Source: Acidimicrobiia bacterium
GTDB taxonomy: Bacteria; Actinomycetota; Acidimicrobiia; IMCC26256; JAOSJL01
Length of the DNA: 64,000 nucleotides
Reading direction: 5' to 3'
Assembly (NCBI GenBank): GCA_027494115.1
Contig: JAOSJL010000001.1
Span: 1,327,926 to 1,391,925, forward strand
This document shows, one piece after another, positions 26,739-35,716 of the stretch (position 1 is the first letter of the stretch; each line of letters begins with the position of its first letter). The position numbers and the translations under genes were made by a program. Under the pieces are notes generated by a model. That model did no database searches. It was not told where the DNA came from and saw only the letters and a program-made list of their open reading frames with translations.

Positions 26739-26774
26739 ACGTCAAGCGGAGAGGGCCTGTTCGGCGAGGCGGCG
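26694..26774. repeat. 81-bp direct repeat, left copy (hairpin plus scar of acyl-CoA dehydrogenase 3' end)
   Basis: This segment matches 27357-27439 base for base except for one missing GC pair. It comprises a GC-rich palindrome followed by the last 33 bp of the acyl-CoA dehydrogenase gene (RRLAEQALSA and stop, on the minus strand at 26742-26774), which here is not attached to any gene. It marks the left edge of the small membrane-protein segment. Confidence 0.85.
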
Positions 26775-26821
26775 TAGGCTTCTCTGCAGACTGCACGAGC
26801 TCAACGCCAAGGGGCCGTCGC

Positions 26822-27346
26822 ATGACGGAGACGACCACTCCGGAGCGCTCCGAGCCCCGACCAAGGGTGTCCCGCGGCGAACGAGTTCTGATCGCACTGG
26901 TTCTCAGCGCCGAGGCAGTGTTCGCCACCGGCTTTGCGTACGTGAGCTACAAGCTCCCATTCGGCGTCGCGAACTTTCACGGCGGGCAGGTCACCCGTAC
27001 GAAGCAGTTCGTTGAAGTAGGTCTTCCGATGGCGGCTGCCGGTGTGGTCTTCCTCGGAGCCGTCGCGCTCGGGTTGTCCAACTCCGTGACCCGACGTGGC
27101 TTTGGGTCCGTCCTGATCCGGATGGCGCTCATCGCTGCGTCACTTCTGAATGCGGCAGGGGCTGCCTACGCACTTCTCGTTCTGGTCTACGTCCCGTTCG
27201 ATGACGCATTCGTTGGAACGGACAGGGCGTCCGTGGCGGTGTTTCTACTTCTCACCATCGGCGTGGGTGCCTGGGTTTCCTGGCGTACCTTCATCGTCGC
27301 GACGAGCGACGGCGACCGCGCCGGCTTCACCCGCTCCAGCGAGTAG
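26822..27346 (+). CDS. Small four-helix membrane protein within direct repeats
   Basis: The 174-residue protein has a charged N-terminus (METTTPERSEPRPRVSRGER-like) and four hydrophobic segments near residues 23-44, 66-88, 100-126 and 137-158 ('VLIALVLSAEAVFATGFAYV', 'AAAGVVFLGAVALGLS', 'MALIAASLLNAAGAAYALLVLV', 'VAVFLLLTIGVGAWVSW'). No known family is recognised. Its base use appears less GC-rich than its neighbours. It is the only gene between 81/83-bp direct repeats, which suggests acquisition or a duplication-deletion event. Confidence 0.7.
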   Translation: MTETTTPERSEPRPRVSRGERVLIALVLSAEAVFATGFAYVSYKLPFGVANFHGGQVTRTKQFVEVGLPMAAAGVVFLGAVALGLSNSVTRRGFGSVLIRMALIAASLLNAAGAAYALLVLVYVPFDDAFVGTDRASVAVFLLLTIGVGAWVSWRTFIVATSDGDRAGFTRSSE

Positions 27347-27355
27347 CCAGCTCTA

Positions 27356-27404
27356 TTTGATGCGTCCGTGGCGCGCGCATAGCGCGCGCCACGGACGCAT
27401 CAAA
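27356..27404. terminator. Perfect 23-bp GC-rich hairpin between convergent genes
   Basis: The left arm (27356-27378) and right arm (27382-27404) are perfectly complementary around an ATA loop. It lies 9 bp after the membrane-protein stop and 2 bp after the acyl-CoA dehydrogenase stop. This fits a bidirectional, hairpin-only terminator. Confidence 0.65.
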
Positions 27405-27439
27405 CGTCAAGCGGAGAGGGCCTGTTCGGCGAGGCGGCG
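27357..27439. repeat. 83-bp direct repeat, right copy (hairpin plus 3' end of acyl-CoA dehydrogenase)
   Basis: This is the native-looking copy. The palindrome is followed by the true 3' end of the acyl-CoA dehydrogenase coding region on the minus strand (stop at 27407-27409). It has one extra GC in the left arm compared with the copy at 26694-26774. Confidence 0.85.
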
Positions 27440-29048
27440 GGCGATGACCCGTAGGCACAGGGTCTCGTCGGCGCCTTCGAAGATCGACAGCACCCGCGCG
27501 TCGACGAAGTAACGCGACACCGGGAACTCCTCGGCGTAGCCCATGCCGCCGTGCAACTGCATCGCCTCGCGGGTGACCCACTCGGCGGCGCGGCACACGT
27601 AGGCCTTCACCATCGACGCCTCCAGCGCACCTTCGCCCCGCGCCATCTGCCTGGCGACCGAGTAGGCGAACTGGCGCCCGGCCTGGATGAGCATCGCCAT
27701 GCGGGCGATCTTCACCTTCGAGAGCTCGTAGTCGAAGACGCTGCGTCCGAAGACGTTGCGCTCCTGTGCGTACTCGAGGCCGGCGCCGAACGCCGCCTCC
27801 ATGAGCCCGACGGCTCGTGCGGCGGTCTGCAGGCGTCCGTTCTCGAAGCCTTCCATCTGGAGGTAGAAGCCCTTGCCGAGGCCCTCCTCGCCGCCGACGA
27901 GGTTCTCGCCGGGCACGTACCAGTTGTCGAAGCTCACCTCGTAGGAATGCATGCCTCGGTAGCCGATCGTGTCGATCGCCCGACCGTCCATCACGCCGCC
28001 GTCGTCCTGGGTGAACTTGAAGGCGTGGCCCTCCTCGGGCTCCTTGTCGACCACGAAGATCGACAGGCCCTTGTGGCCCACGGAGCGGTCGGGGTTCGTG
28101 CGGGCGAGCAGCATGAGGACGTTCGCCCGTCCGGCGAAGGTGGCCCAGGTCTTCACGCCGTTGATGCGCCAGCCGTCGCCGTCGGGCGTGGCGGTCACGC
28201 CCAGGCCGGCGACGTCGGACCCGAAGTCGGGCTCGGTGACCATGACGCCGACCATGAGCTCGCCGCTGGCGATCTTCGGCAGCCACCGCTGCTTCTGCTC
28301 CTCCGTCCCGCCCTTCACGATGGCGCGGGTGAGGATCTCGGGACGGGTGATCAGCGACCCGCCGAGGCCGAGCGACCCCCACGAGAGCTCCTCGGTGGCG
28401 ACGACCATGCCGAGGTAGTCGGACTCACCGCCGGCGGCCATACCGTCGTACTCCTCGGGGACCGACAGGCCGAAGCCTCCGATCTCGGCCAGACCCGAGA
28501 TGATCTCCTCGGGAACGTCGGCGTTCGTGCGGTGCACGTGCTCGGCGGCCGGGCGCACCAGGTCCTCGGCGAAGCGGTGGAACGTCTCGCGCACGAGCTC
28601 GAAGTCATCGTCGAGATGCGTCGGGCCCGTCCCCGCGGTGACGCAGTCGTCGGCGATCCCGGCGAGGAAGGCCGGGTCGCGGTGCGCCTCCACGAACGGC
28701 AGCGCGGACGCGAGGTCCGGAGGCGTCGACTCCCCACACGCCTTCGCGTCCGAGCATCTTGGCGCCCAGATCGGCGACAGCGTCGGCCACGAACGCCCGC
28801 GCCAGGCGGGACTCGAGGTCGCCCTTCTCGGCGTAGGCGAGCATCGCCCGACACCCCTCCACGGCGCTGGCCGCATGCGCGAGGTCGTAGGCGAGCACCT
28901 GGTGCTCGTCGAGCTTGGCCACCGAGATCCGGTCGCCGTCGGACGACGCTTCGGCGAGGTTCACCGCCGCCGTGTCGACGAGGCGAGAGGAGAGGGCGAC
29001 GGCATCGGCCGCGGCCTCGAGACTGTTGTCGCTCTGGTTCTCAGGCAT
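27407..29048 (-). CDS. Acyl-CoA dehydrogenase (1-base insertion near N-terminus)
   Basis: The N-terminal frame (MPENQSDNSLEAAADAVALS ... LGAKMLGREGVW) and the long frame (ESTPPDLASALPFVEAHRDP ...) join if one base is removed from the C run at 28732-28735, giving about 546 residues. Family features are 'GLAEIGGFGLSVPEEYDG', 'VTEPDFGSDVAGLGVTATPDGDGWRINGVKTW', 'YAQERNVFGRSVFDYELSKVKIARM', 'MQLHGGMGYAEEFPVSRYFVDARVLSIFEGADE'. The extra N-terminal helical domain of about 130 residues makes it longer than the usual 380-400, as in larger FadE-type members. It oxidises acyl-CoA to enoyl-CoA and would reduce Etf. Confidence 0.88.
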
Positions 29049-29138
29049 GGAATCGATGCTACCGACGGGTCACTTCGACACCCGAGCCGGAGCATCGTGC
29101 GGAGAGCACGGTCCAGCGAGACCGTTTCGGGCGGCCGG

Positions 29139-29981
29139 CTACTCGATGAGGACGGAGCGGATCTCGTCGACGTCGTAGGCGCGGCTGCCGGTGGTGGTGA
29201 CGGTGCCCAGGTCCTCGGTGAGGGTGACGCCGAACCCGCTGATGGTGGCGGATCCGCGCCAACGGGTCGTGACGCTGAGCGTGTAGGGCGCGGCACCCGA
29301 TTTCGTTTCGTAGGTGTACGAGGCAGCGGGGTCGAACGGGCCTCCGGCACGCGCGGCCGAGGTCGATCCGCCGTCGCCCATGTCCCACACGATGCGTTCG
29401 ACGGTCGCGGTGGCGGTGACGCTCCACCCGTCGAGTGAGAGAGGCCCGACGTCGAGGCTCGTCGTGCCCTCGAGCCAGAGCCAGGTTTCGAGACCGGTCA
29501 CGCCCTCGCCGGCCGGATTGACCGACACCGACGGAGTCGGCACCGGCACGGCGTCCCAGATGCTCGCCGGCGACGGTGGATCCGGAGTCGGCTCCGGCGC
29601 GGGAGCGTCGGGATCGAGAGGAACACAGCGCACACGGGTGAAGAGCGCCTCGCCGGTGGTGCGGTCGATGAGCTCCTCCCAGTACTCGACGCCCACCTCG
29701 GTATCGCTCAACGGGCACAGCAGACTCGTCGGGTCGCCCACGTCGGCCGGTGTGACGTGCTGCCAGTAGTAGCGAGCAGGCCCAACGGCACCGCTTCCTC
29801 CACCTCCGGCGCCACCGCCTCCGCCCGTTCCACCCGGGGTTTCGCATCCAGCGCCCAAAACGTCGCCGATATCACCAACGCATCTGGCTGATGCCGGGCT
29901 GGGCGCCGCCAAGAAGCTCGACCCGACGACTGCGAGCGCAGCTGCTGAACCAAAGAGTCGCGACCTAAATGAGTTCAACAC
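29139..29981 (-). CDS. Secreted protein with PKD-like domain
   Basis: From a GTG at 29981 the roughly 280-residue product has a signal peptide (SRLFGSAAALAVVGSSFLAA, cleavage after ASA). A Gly-rich linker, an acidic-Pro stretch 'PDAPAPEPTPDPPSPASIW', and a C-terminal PKD-like fold with IVWDMGDGGST and 'YTYETKSGAAPYTLSVTTRW' follow. PKD-like domains mediate extracellular protein or carbohydrate contacts. The start overlaps the 3' end of the lipoprotein gene by 17 bp, suggesting coupling. The product is presumably exported. Partner unknown. Confidence 0.72.
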   Translation of the reverse strand: MLNSFRSRLFGSAAALAVVGSSFLAAPSPASARCVGDIGDVLGAGCETPGGTGGGGGAGGGGSGAVGPARYYWQHVTPADVGDPTSLLCPLSDTEVGVEYWEELIDRTTGEALFTRVRCVPLDPDAPAPEPTPDPPSPASIWDAVPVPTPSVSVNPAGEGVTGLETWLWLEGTTSLDVGPLSLDGWSVTATATVERIVWDMGDGGSTSAARAGGPFDPAASYTYETKSGAAPYTLSVTTRWRGSATISGFGVTLTEDLGTVTTTGSRAYDVDEIRSVLIE

Positions 29982-30636
29982 TGTCCCCGATTCGCCAGCG
30001 GCCCTCGTCTTGCAGCAACGAGATAAGAAATCGCGACTCGAATGCCGCATCGCGAGTTCGGACGACCTGCTCCTCAGAGTCCAAGTAGTCCACAACCGGG
30101 AAGGTGAGGTTCACAATGAGGTCGTAGATGACCGATCCCCCAGGACCTTCCCGCGGGCCTCTGTCCTCGACTGCGCCGACCTCCTGGATCCGCCCGGCTG
30201 AGTGAAAACCGCCAGCGATGTTCCCAGCGAGCTGCGTCCGTTGCAGCTCGTATGCCGGTCCTCGCGGGCTGTAGATGACGTCGATCATCTCGACCGTCGG
30301 GCTTGGATTCGCGGCGAGCCAGTTGATGAACTCGTTCAATGAGCGGTAGATGGCTTCGAAGTCGTCGCCGGTGTTGACGATCGGGGGTGCGTCCTCGGGA
30401 ACGACGGGACCCGCGGGGACGGTCGTCGTCGAGCCGCCGGTCGTGGATGACGAGTCGCTACTCACCGACGAACTGTCGGTGACTGCGGATTCGCCGGACG
30501 CGGCCTCACCCGCATCCGATCCGCCGCCGCTGCAGGCTGCGACCACGAGGAGAGAGCCTGCGGCGACCCCCCGGAGCCACGCACCCGGCTGCGACGCGGT
30601 ACCTGCTGGTCGGACCGCCGCCCGCCTCCAAACCAT
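29965..30636 (-). CDS. Putative lipoprotein
   Basis: The 223-residue protein has an Arg-rich start, a hydrophobic stretch GVAAGSLLVVAACSGG and a lipobox (VVAAC) at about residue 35. A long Ser/Thr linker follows, then a globular C-terminal domain ('FEAIYRSLNEFINWLAANPSPTVEMIDVIY', 'YDLIVNLTFPVVDYLDSEEQVV', 'SRFLISLLQDEGRWRIGDSVEL'). The C-terminal pattern recalls SnoaL/NTF2-like accessory domains, but this is weak. It lies between the SGNH hydrolase and the PKD-like protein genes on one strand, forming a surface-protein cluster. Confidence 0.72.
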   Translation of the reverse strand: MVWRRAAVRPAGTASQPGAWLRGVAAGSLLVVAACSGGGSDAGEAASGESAVTDSSSVSSDSSSTTGGSTTTVPAGPVVPEDAPPIVNTGDDFEAIYRSLNEFINWLAANPSPTVEMIDVIYSPRGPAYELQRTQLAGNIAGGFHSAGRIQEVGAVEDRGPREGPGGSVIYDLIVNLTFPVVDYLDSEEQVVRTRDAAFESRFLISLLQDEGRWRIGDSVELI

Positions 30637-30690
30637 CAGGTGCGAAACTACCGATCCCGCCCGATCCGGACAAGAGGGAATTGCCGGGAA

Positions 30691-31882
30691 TCAGGTCCCG
30701 TCGCCGGTCCCGCCGGCTCCACCCGTCCCGCCGGCTCCACCACCGGGGTTGACCGGTCCGGTCGTCGTCGACGACGACGGGGGCGGCGCCGGAGGCTGCG
30801 TGGGCGCGGGGGTGGGAGGAGGCGGGATCGGTCGGCGGCGCCACCTGGGCCGGCTCGGTCGCCGGAGGGGCCGTCACCGGGGACGAATCCACCGTGCCCG
30901 ACCCGGACGTGGGCGACGTCGTCGTGGCTCCCGAGCCCGGGTTGTCGAAGCGTGGCGGTGTTCCCGATTCCTCGACCGGCTGGGTGGCTCCGGGAACGGC
31001 GTAGCGCGACACCTGGAACGAACTGTCGATCAGGTCCCATACGACCCCGGCGAGGTAGCTGGCTCCCTCGCCGGTGAAGTGCACGCCGTCGCCGTCGCGC
31101 ATCGTCACGACCTCACCGTCGTGGTTCTCGAATGTGTCGGAGTACAGACCGTCGGGAGCGAACAGGTCGTGGGCGTTCACGTAGGCCACCGACGGTCGTT
31201 GCCCGGCCTCCTCCACGAACACCTTGTTCACTTCGGCGACCCGGTCGTCCATCGTGCTGTCGCCCAGGATCGGCGAACCGACCCAGTACACGGGGCGTCC
31301 TTCGGTGCCCGTGAGGATGTCCATCATCTCGCCCGTCGTCGCGGCGTAGTCATCACGCCAATCGCCGGAATCGTCGACAACGACGTTGTCGTTGGCGCCC
31401 ATGATGAACACGACGGCCTCGGGGTTGACCTCCACCATCTGCTGGTCGGCCTCTTCGAGCCAGTCGATGATCGTGCGATCGACGAGGCCGCTGGACGTGT
31501 GTGAGTCGTACCAGGTTCGTACGACGCCACTCTCGGAGGCGTAGGCGCCCAGAGCAGGACCCAGCGCACCGGCCAGCGAGTCGCCGCCGACCCAGAGGCG
31601 AAGGGGATCTTCGACCGTGAGTTCCCGGGTGGCGGATTCCACGTCGGGAACGTCGCCGACCACAGCGTCCGCCGAAGCGCCCGTGCTGGCATCCGCGAGC
31701 TTCGGCGACGGTTCGCCCGGGAGTCGCAGCGTGTCGGTGGCGACCATGCCGATCAGCACGGTGATGACCGCCGCGATGCTGCCGGTCACCAGGAGACGCT
31801 GTCGGCGGCGTCGCTGCTCGCGTGCGTGACGGCGCTCCGCCCGGGTCACGCGCGCGTCGGAATCGTCCGGCATGTCAGGCAT
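30691..31882 (-). CDS. Membrane-anchored SGNH hydrolase (1-base insertion near C-terminus)
   Basis: A cytoplasmic basic N-terminus is followed by a membrane helix (LLVTGSIAAVITVLIGMVAT). The SGNH blocks are LRLWVGGDSLAGALGPAL (block I GDS), VVFIMGANDN (block III) and DGVHFTGEG (block V). It resembles DUF459-type esterases that act on surface polysaccharides. The uninterrupted frame would run to 30506 into the lipoprotein gene with non-family sequence. Removing one base near 30811-30826 instead gives a Pro/Thr/Gly-rich tail ending TGGAGGTGDGT at a stop at 30691, which I prefer. The ATG at 31882 was chosen; 31873 is possible. Confidence 0.78.
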
Positions 31883-31944
31883 CAGGAGATCCACACAGCG
31901 AAGACGGACGTGAAGACAAAGAGAAGCCAAACAAGAGGGAGTAC

Positions 31945-33963
31945 TCAGGTGTCGGGCTGATCACCCGGCCCCCGCGATGCTACCGGCCGACCCCCACGCG
32001 ACCCGGACACAGAGGGGCGAGGCGCCACACCGCCCAACAGAGCGTCGAGAGGGTCGGGTTCGGGCCCGGAGGAGGGATCACCGTCCCTTCCTTCACCGTG
32101 GCCGTTTCCTCCGAGTTGGGTCCTGGTGAGTTCGGCGTACAGCCCTCCGGCCGCGAGCAGGTCGGCGTGCCGACCCGACTCGACGATCCGGCCGTCGTCG
32201 ACCACGAGGATCCGGTCCGATGACACGACCGTCGAGAGGCGGTGGGCGATGATCAGCGCGGTGCGGCCGTGCAGCGCCTCGGCGAGCGCCCGTTGGATCA
32301 TCGCCTCCGACTCCGAGTCGAGGTGCGAGGTCGCCTCGTCGAGGATCACGATCGCGGGATCCTTCAGGAGAACACGCGCTATCGCCATGCGCTGCTTCTC
32401 CCCACCGGACAGCCGGTAGCCGCGCTCGCCCACGAGCGTGTCGTAGCCGTCGGGCAACGAAGCGATCAGATCGTGGATCCGCGCGGCGCGGCACGCTTCG
32501 GTGAGCTCCTCATCGGAGGCGTCGAACTTGGCGAAACGCAGGTTGTCGCGGATCGTCTCGTGGAACATGTGTGGGTCCTGGCTCACGAACCCGATCGCCG
32601 AGCGCAGGGATTCCTGCTTGAGCCCGGCCACGTCGTGACCGTCGACCATCACCCGACCGTCGCTCACCTCGTGGATGCGGGGGACCATCATCGCGATCGT
32701 GGTCTTTCCCGCACCCGACGGACCCACGAGTGCCACCGTCTCGCCCGGCTCCACCGTGAAGCTCACGTCGCGTAGCACCAGCGTGTCGTCGTCGGCACGG
32801 ACGGTGTCGTCAGCCTCCAGAGACGGGATCGAGGTGAGCGAGCCCGGAGGGTGGCGGAACCACACGTGGTCGAACTCGACCCGGCCCTTCGGATCCTCGA
32901 GATCCTCGGCGTCGGGACGGTCCGCGATGAGGCTCTCGTAGTCGAGCACCTCGAAGACCCGCTCGAACGACACAACGGCGGTCATCACGTCGACACGCGC
33001 GTTCGTGAGTTGCGTGAGCGGTTGGTAGATCTGGCCCACGTAGACGACGAAGGCCACGAGGGTGCCGATCTCGATGGTGCCGGAGATCACGAGTCGACCA
33101 CCCAGGTAGTAGACGATCGCCGTACCGACCGCGGCGACGAAGGCGAGTGCGGCGAAGATCACCCGCGAGTACATCGCCGTCTGCACACCGATGTCGCGGA
33201 CGCGCGCTGCGCGCTCCTCGAAGCGGTCACGTTCGACGCCGTGGCGCCCGAAGAGCTTCACGAGCAACGCGCCCGACACGTTGAACCGCTCGGTGATGGT
33301 CGTATTCATGTCGGCGTTGAGCTCCAGCGACTCGCGTGTCGCTCGTTGGAGCTTGCGACCGACCCGCCGTGCGGGGATGACGAAGGCGGGAAGTACCGCC
33401 AACGTCAGCAGAGTGAGTCGCCATTCGAGGGCGAACATCACGACGAGTGTGACGACGATGTTGACGGCGTTCGAGGCGACGGTTCCGAGCGTTCCGGTGA
33501 CGGCCTGCTGCGCGCCGACGACGTCGTTGTTGAGTCGCGTTTGCAGGGCACCTGTCTGTGTGCGCGTGAAGAACGACAGGGGCAGCCGCTGCACGTGGTC
33601 GAAGAGCTTCACACGTAGGTCGTGGATGAGCCCTTCGCCCACCCGTGCAGAGAACAGACGCTGCGCGAGCGACAGCGCCGTCGCGGCCACCGCGAGCAGC
33701 ACGGCGCCGAGGGCCAGCCACCCTACGAGTGCTGTGTTCTCGTCCGGTACAGCCGTGTCGAGAAGTTCCCGCAGCAGCAGCGGCGGCAGGACCGAGACGA
33801 CGGCGCCGGCCATGACCGTGACGATGAAGCCGATCAGCAGCCAGCGGTAGGGGCGGGCGTATTTCAGGACCCGCCGAAGGACGTGACGGTCCAGGTGGGT
33901 GTCGCGGATGGCATCGGGATCGCGGCGGAACCCTGCGACGGTCTGCCAGTGTGGAGCTGCCAT
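31945..33963 (-). CDS. ABC transporter, fused permease and ATPase (exporter type)
   Basis: The 672-residue half-transporter has six membrane segments in residues about 35-330, then a nucleotide-binding domain. That domain has Walker A (VGPSGAGKTT), Q-loop (FVSQDPHMFHET), signature (YRLSGGEKQRMAIARVL), Walker B (AIVILDEATSHLDSES) and H-loop (IIAHRLSTV). This is the MsbA/LmrA-like architecture that works as a homodimer or heterodimer to export lipids or drugs. A Gly/Asp-rich C-terminal tail extends past the ATPase. No partner half-transporter is adjacent, so a homodimer is likely. Substrate unknown. Confidence 0.92.
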   Translation of the reverse strand: MAAPHWQTVAGFRRDPDAIRDTHLDRHVLRRVLKYARPYRWLLIGFIVTVMAGAVVSVLPPLLLRELLDTAVPDENTALVGWLALGAVLLAVAATALSLAQRLFSARVGEGLIHDLRVKLFDHVQRLPLSFFTRTQTGALQTRLNNDVVGAQQAVTGTLGTVASNAVNIVVTLVVMFALEWRLTLLTLAVLPAFVIPARRVGRKLQRATRESLELNADMNTTITERFNVSGALLVKLFGRHGVERDRFEERAARVRDIGVQTAMYSRVIFAALAFVAAVGTAIVYYLGGRLVISGTIEIGTLVAFVVYVGQIYQPLTQLTNARVDVMTAVVSFERVFEVLDYESLIADRPDAEDLEDPKGRVEFDHVWFRHPPGSLTSIPSLEADDTVRADDDTLVLRDVSFTVEPGETVALVGPSGAGKTTIAMMVPRIHEVSDGRVMVDGHDVAGLKQESLRSAIGFVSQDPHMFHETIRDNLRFAKFDASDEELTEACRAARIHDLIASLPDGYDTLVGERGYRLSGGEKQRMAIARVLLKDPAIVILDEATSHLDSESEAMIQRALAEALHGRTALIIAHRLSTVVSSDRILVVDDGRIVESGRHADLLAAGGLYAELTRTQLGGNGHGEGRDGDPSSGPEPDPLDALLGGVAPRPSVSGSRGGRPVASRGPGDQPDT

Positions 33964-34028
33964 GGGCCATCCACGCTACCGGTGGCGCGGTGTGAGGCCC
34001 GATCAGTTGCTCTGCCATGCTGGCGGTC

Positions 34029-34535
34029 ATGACGATTCACGAGCGCCCTTTCGGTCGGTACCTGGAGGACTTCGAGCCCGGCGACGTCTACAAGCACTGG
34101 CCGGGCAAGACGATCACCGAGTACGACGACCACCTCTTCTGCATGATCACGATGAACCATCATCCGTTGCACACGGATTCCTGGTTCGCCGAGACCCAGA
34201 CGCAGTTCGGCAAGAACGTCGTTGTCGGCAACCTCGTCTACTCACTGGTACTCGGCATGAGCGTCCCCGACGTCAGCGGGGCGGCGATCGCCAACCTCGA
34301 GGTCGAGAGCCTCCTGCACCGTGCGCCCACGTTCCACGGCGACACGATCTACGCGGAGACCAAGGTCCTCGACAAGAAGGTGTCGTCATCGAAGCCCGAC
34401 CGCGGCATCGTCACTGTCGAGAGCCGCGGGTTCAACCAGCGCGGTGAAGAGGTCTGCTACTTCCGTCGCAAGGTGATGGTGCTCACCCGCGAAGCGGCCA
34501 AGGACCGGGAGCGTCCCTACACCTCTCCCGAATAG
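34029..34535 (+). CDS. MaoC-family dehydratase
   Basis: The 168-residue hot-dog fold protein contains 'GRYLEDFEPGDVYKHWPGKTITEYDDHLFCMITMNHHPLHTDSWFA' with the hydratase motif (H-x-PLH-x-D), and 'GNLVYSLVLGMSVPDVSG'. The motif and length match (R)-specific enoyl-CoA hydratases and mesaconyl-CoA hydratase-like MaoC proteins. I chose ATG at 34029 over 34017. With the CitE-like lyase at 25.7 kb it could form a hydratase-lyase pair for branched dicarboxyl-CoA esters, although the genes are 7 kb apart. Confidence 0.85.
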   Translation: MTIHERPFGRYLEDFEPGDVYKHWPGKTITEYDDHLFCMITMNHHPLHTDSWFAETQTQFGKNVVVGNLVYSLVLGMSVPDVSGAAIANLEVESLLHRAPTFHGDTIYAETKVLDKKVSSSKPDRGIVTVESRGFNQRGEEVCYFRRKVMVLTREAAKDRERPYTSPE

Positions 34536-34555
34536 ACGCCGGAAGAGGCGACCAG

Positions 34556-35704
34556 ATGCCGCTTTCCTGCCAGCGCGACCGTTTCGACATTCCCGAGGAT
34601 GTCGCGTACCTGAACTCCGCGTACATGTCACCACTGCCACGGTCCGTGTACGAGGCGGGTCGAGACGGCCTCGCCAGGAAGCTGCATCCCTGGGAGATCG
34701 GTGGCAGCGACTTCTTCGATCCGGTCGAGGCTCTGCGCGAGCGCTTCGGACGACTCGTCGGTGACGGCGACGGTGAGGGGACCGCCATCATTCCGTCCGC
34801 GAGCTACGGGATCGGTATCGCGGCCCAGGCCGTGTCGGTTCCGCCCGGGCGTCGCATCGTGGTGCTCGCGGGGCAGTTCCCGAGCAACGTCTACCCGTGG
34901 CGCGCGGTGGCCGAACGCGATGGCGGAAGCGTTCACACCGTCGAGCGCCCGGCCGACGGTGACTGGACCGCGGCTGTCCTGTCCACGATCGACGAAACCG
35001 TGGCCGTGGTCGCCGTTCCTCCCTGCCACTGGTCCGACGGATCACGGGTCGACGTGCAGGCGGTCGGTGAGGCAACCCGGCGTGTGGGGGCGACATTCGT
35101 GATCGACGGAATCCAGTGGATCGGTGCTGCCCCGTTCGATGTCACCGAGATCCGGCCCGACTACGTGATCGGCGCGGCCTACAAGTGGCTCTTCGGTCCG
35201 TATTCGATCTGCTACCTGTGGATGGCCCCCGACCGTCGAGACGGGGAGCCACTCGAATACGGATGGCAGGAACGCGCGCGCAGCGACGACTTTGCACGCC
35301 TCGTCGACTACACCGATGAGCTCCGACCCGGAGCCCGTCGATTCGACGTCGGCGAGGCGTCGAACTTCGCTCTCACCCCGGCTGCGATCGCCGGCCTCGA
35401 CTTCGTCGCCGAGCTCGGAATCGAGGCGATCGCGCACTACTGCGCTGACCTCACGGAGCGTCTCCTCGAGGGGGCGGAGGCAATCGGCCTCGTTGTGGCG
35501 CCCGAGCATCTGCGTTCTGCGCACCTGAGCGGCCTCGTCCTGCCGGACGGTCTGGACCCCGACGAGGTCGGACGTCACCTCCACGATGCCGGTGTCTACG
35601 TGAGCGTGCGGGGGACCTCGATCCGCGTGAGCACCCACGTCTACAACACGACCGACGACGTCGACCGGCTCCTCGGCGTGCTCACCGAGGTCGTGGCCCG
35701 CTGA
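34556..35704 (+). CDS. Class V aminotransferase (PLP-dependent, cysteine-desulfurase-like)
   Basis: The 382-residue fold-type I PLP enzyme has 'IPSASYGIGIAAQAV', the PLP-contacting aspartate in ATFVIDGIQWIGAAPFDV (about D184), and the Schiff-base lysine in IGAAYKWLFGPYSICYLWM (about K210). The family includes cysteine desulfurases, kynureninases and isopenicillin-N epimerases. The segment around K210 is closer to the kynureninase/epimerase branch than to IscS. No Fe-S genes are nearby. It follows the MaoC gene by 20 bp and probably shares its transcript. Reaction unassigned. Confidence 0.83.
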   Translation: MPLSCQRDRFDIPEDVAYLNSAYMSPLPRSVYEAGRDGLARKLHPWEIGGSDFFDPVEALRERFGRLVGDGDGEGTAIIPSASYGIGIAAQAVSVPPGRRIVVLAGQFPSNVYPWRAVAERDGGSVHTVERPADGDWTAAVLSTIDETVAVVAVPPCHWSDGSRVDVQAVGEATRRVGATFVIDGIQWIGAAPFDVTEIRPDYVIGAAYKWLFGPYSICYLWMAPDRRDGEPLEYGWQERARSDDFARLVDYTDELRPGARRFDVGEASNFALTPAAIAGLDFVAELGIEAIAHYCADLTERLLEGAEAIGLVVAPEHLRSAHLSGLVLPDGLDPDEVGRHLHDAGVYVSVRGTSIRVSTHVYNTTDDVDRLLGVLTEVVAR

Positions 35705-35716
35705 CTGGCAAGGTCG

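Noticed and set aside
26694..27439. Palindromic repeats as a CRISPR array or IS terminal repeats
   Set aside because: There are only two copies, about 660 bp apart, with no spacers, no transposase and no target-site duplication seen.
30506..31930. SGNH hydrolase frame running through to 30506
   Set aside because: The C-terminal part is Arg/Trp-rich noise overlapping the lipoprotein gene. A +1 insertion near 30811-30826 explains it and restores a Pro/Thr tail with a stop at 30691.
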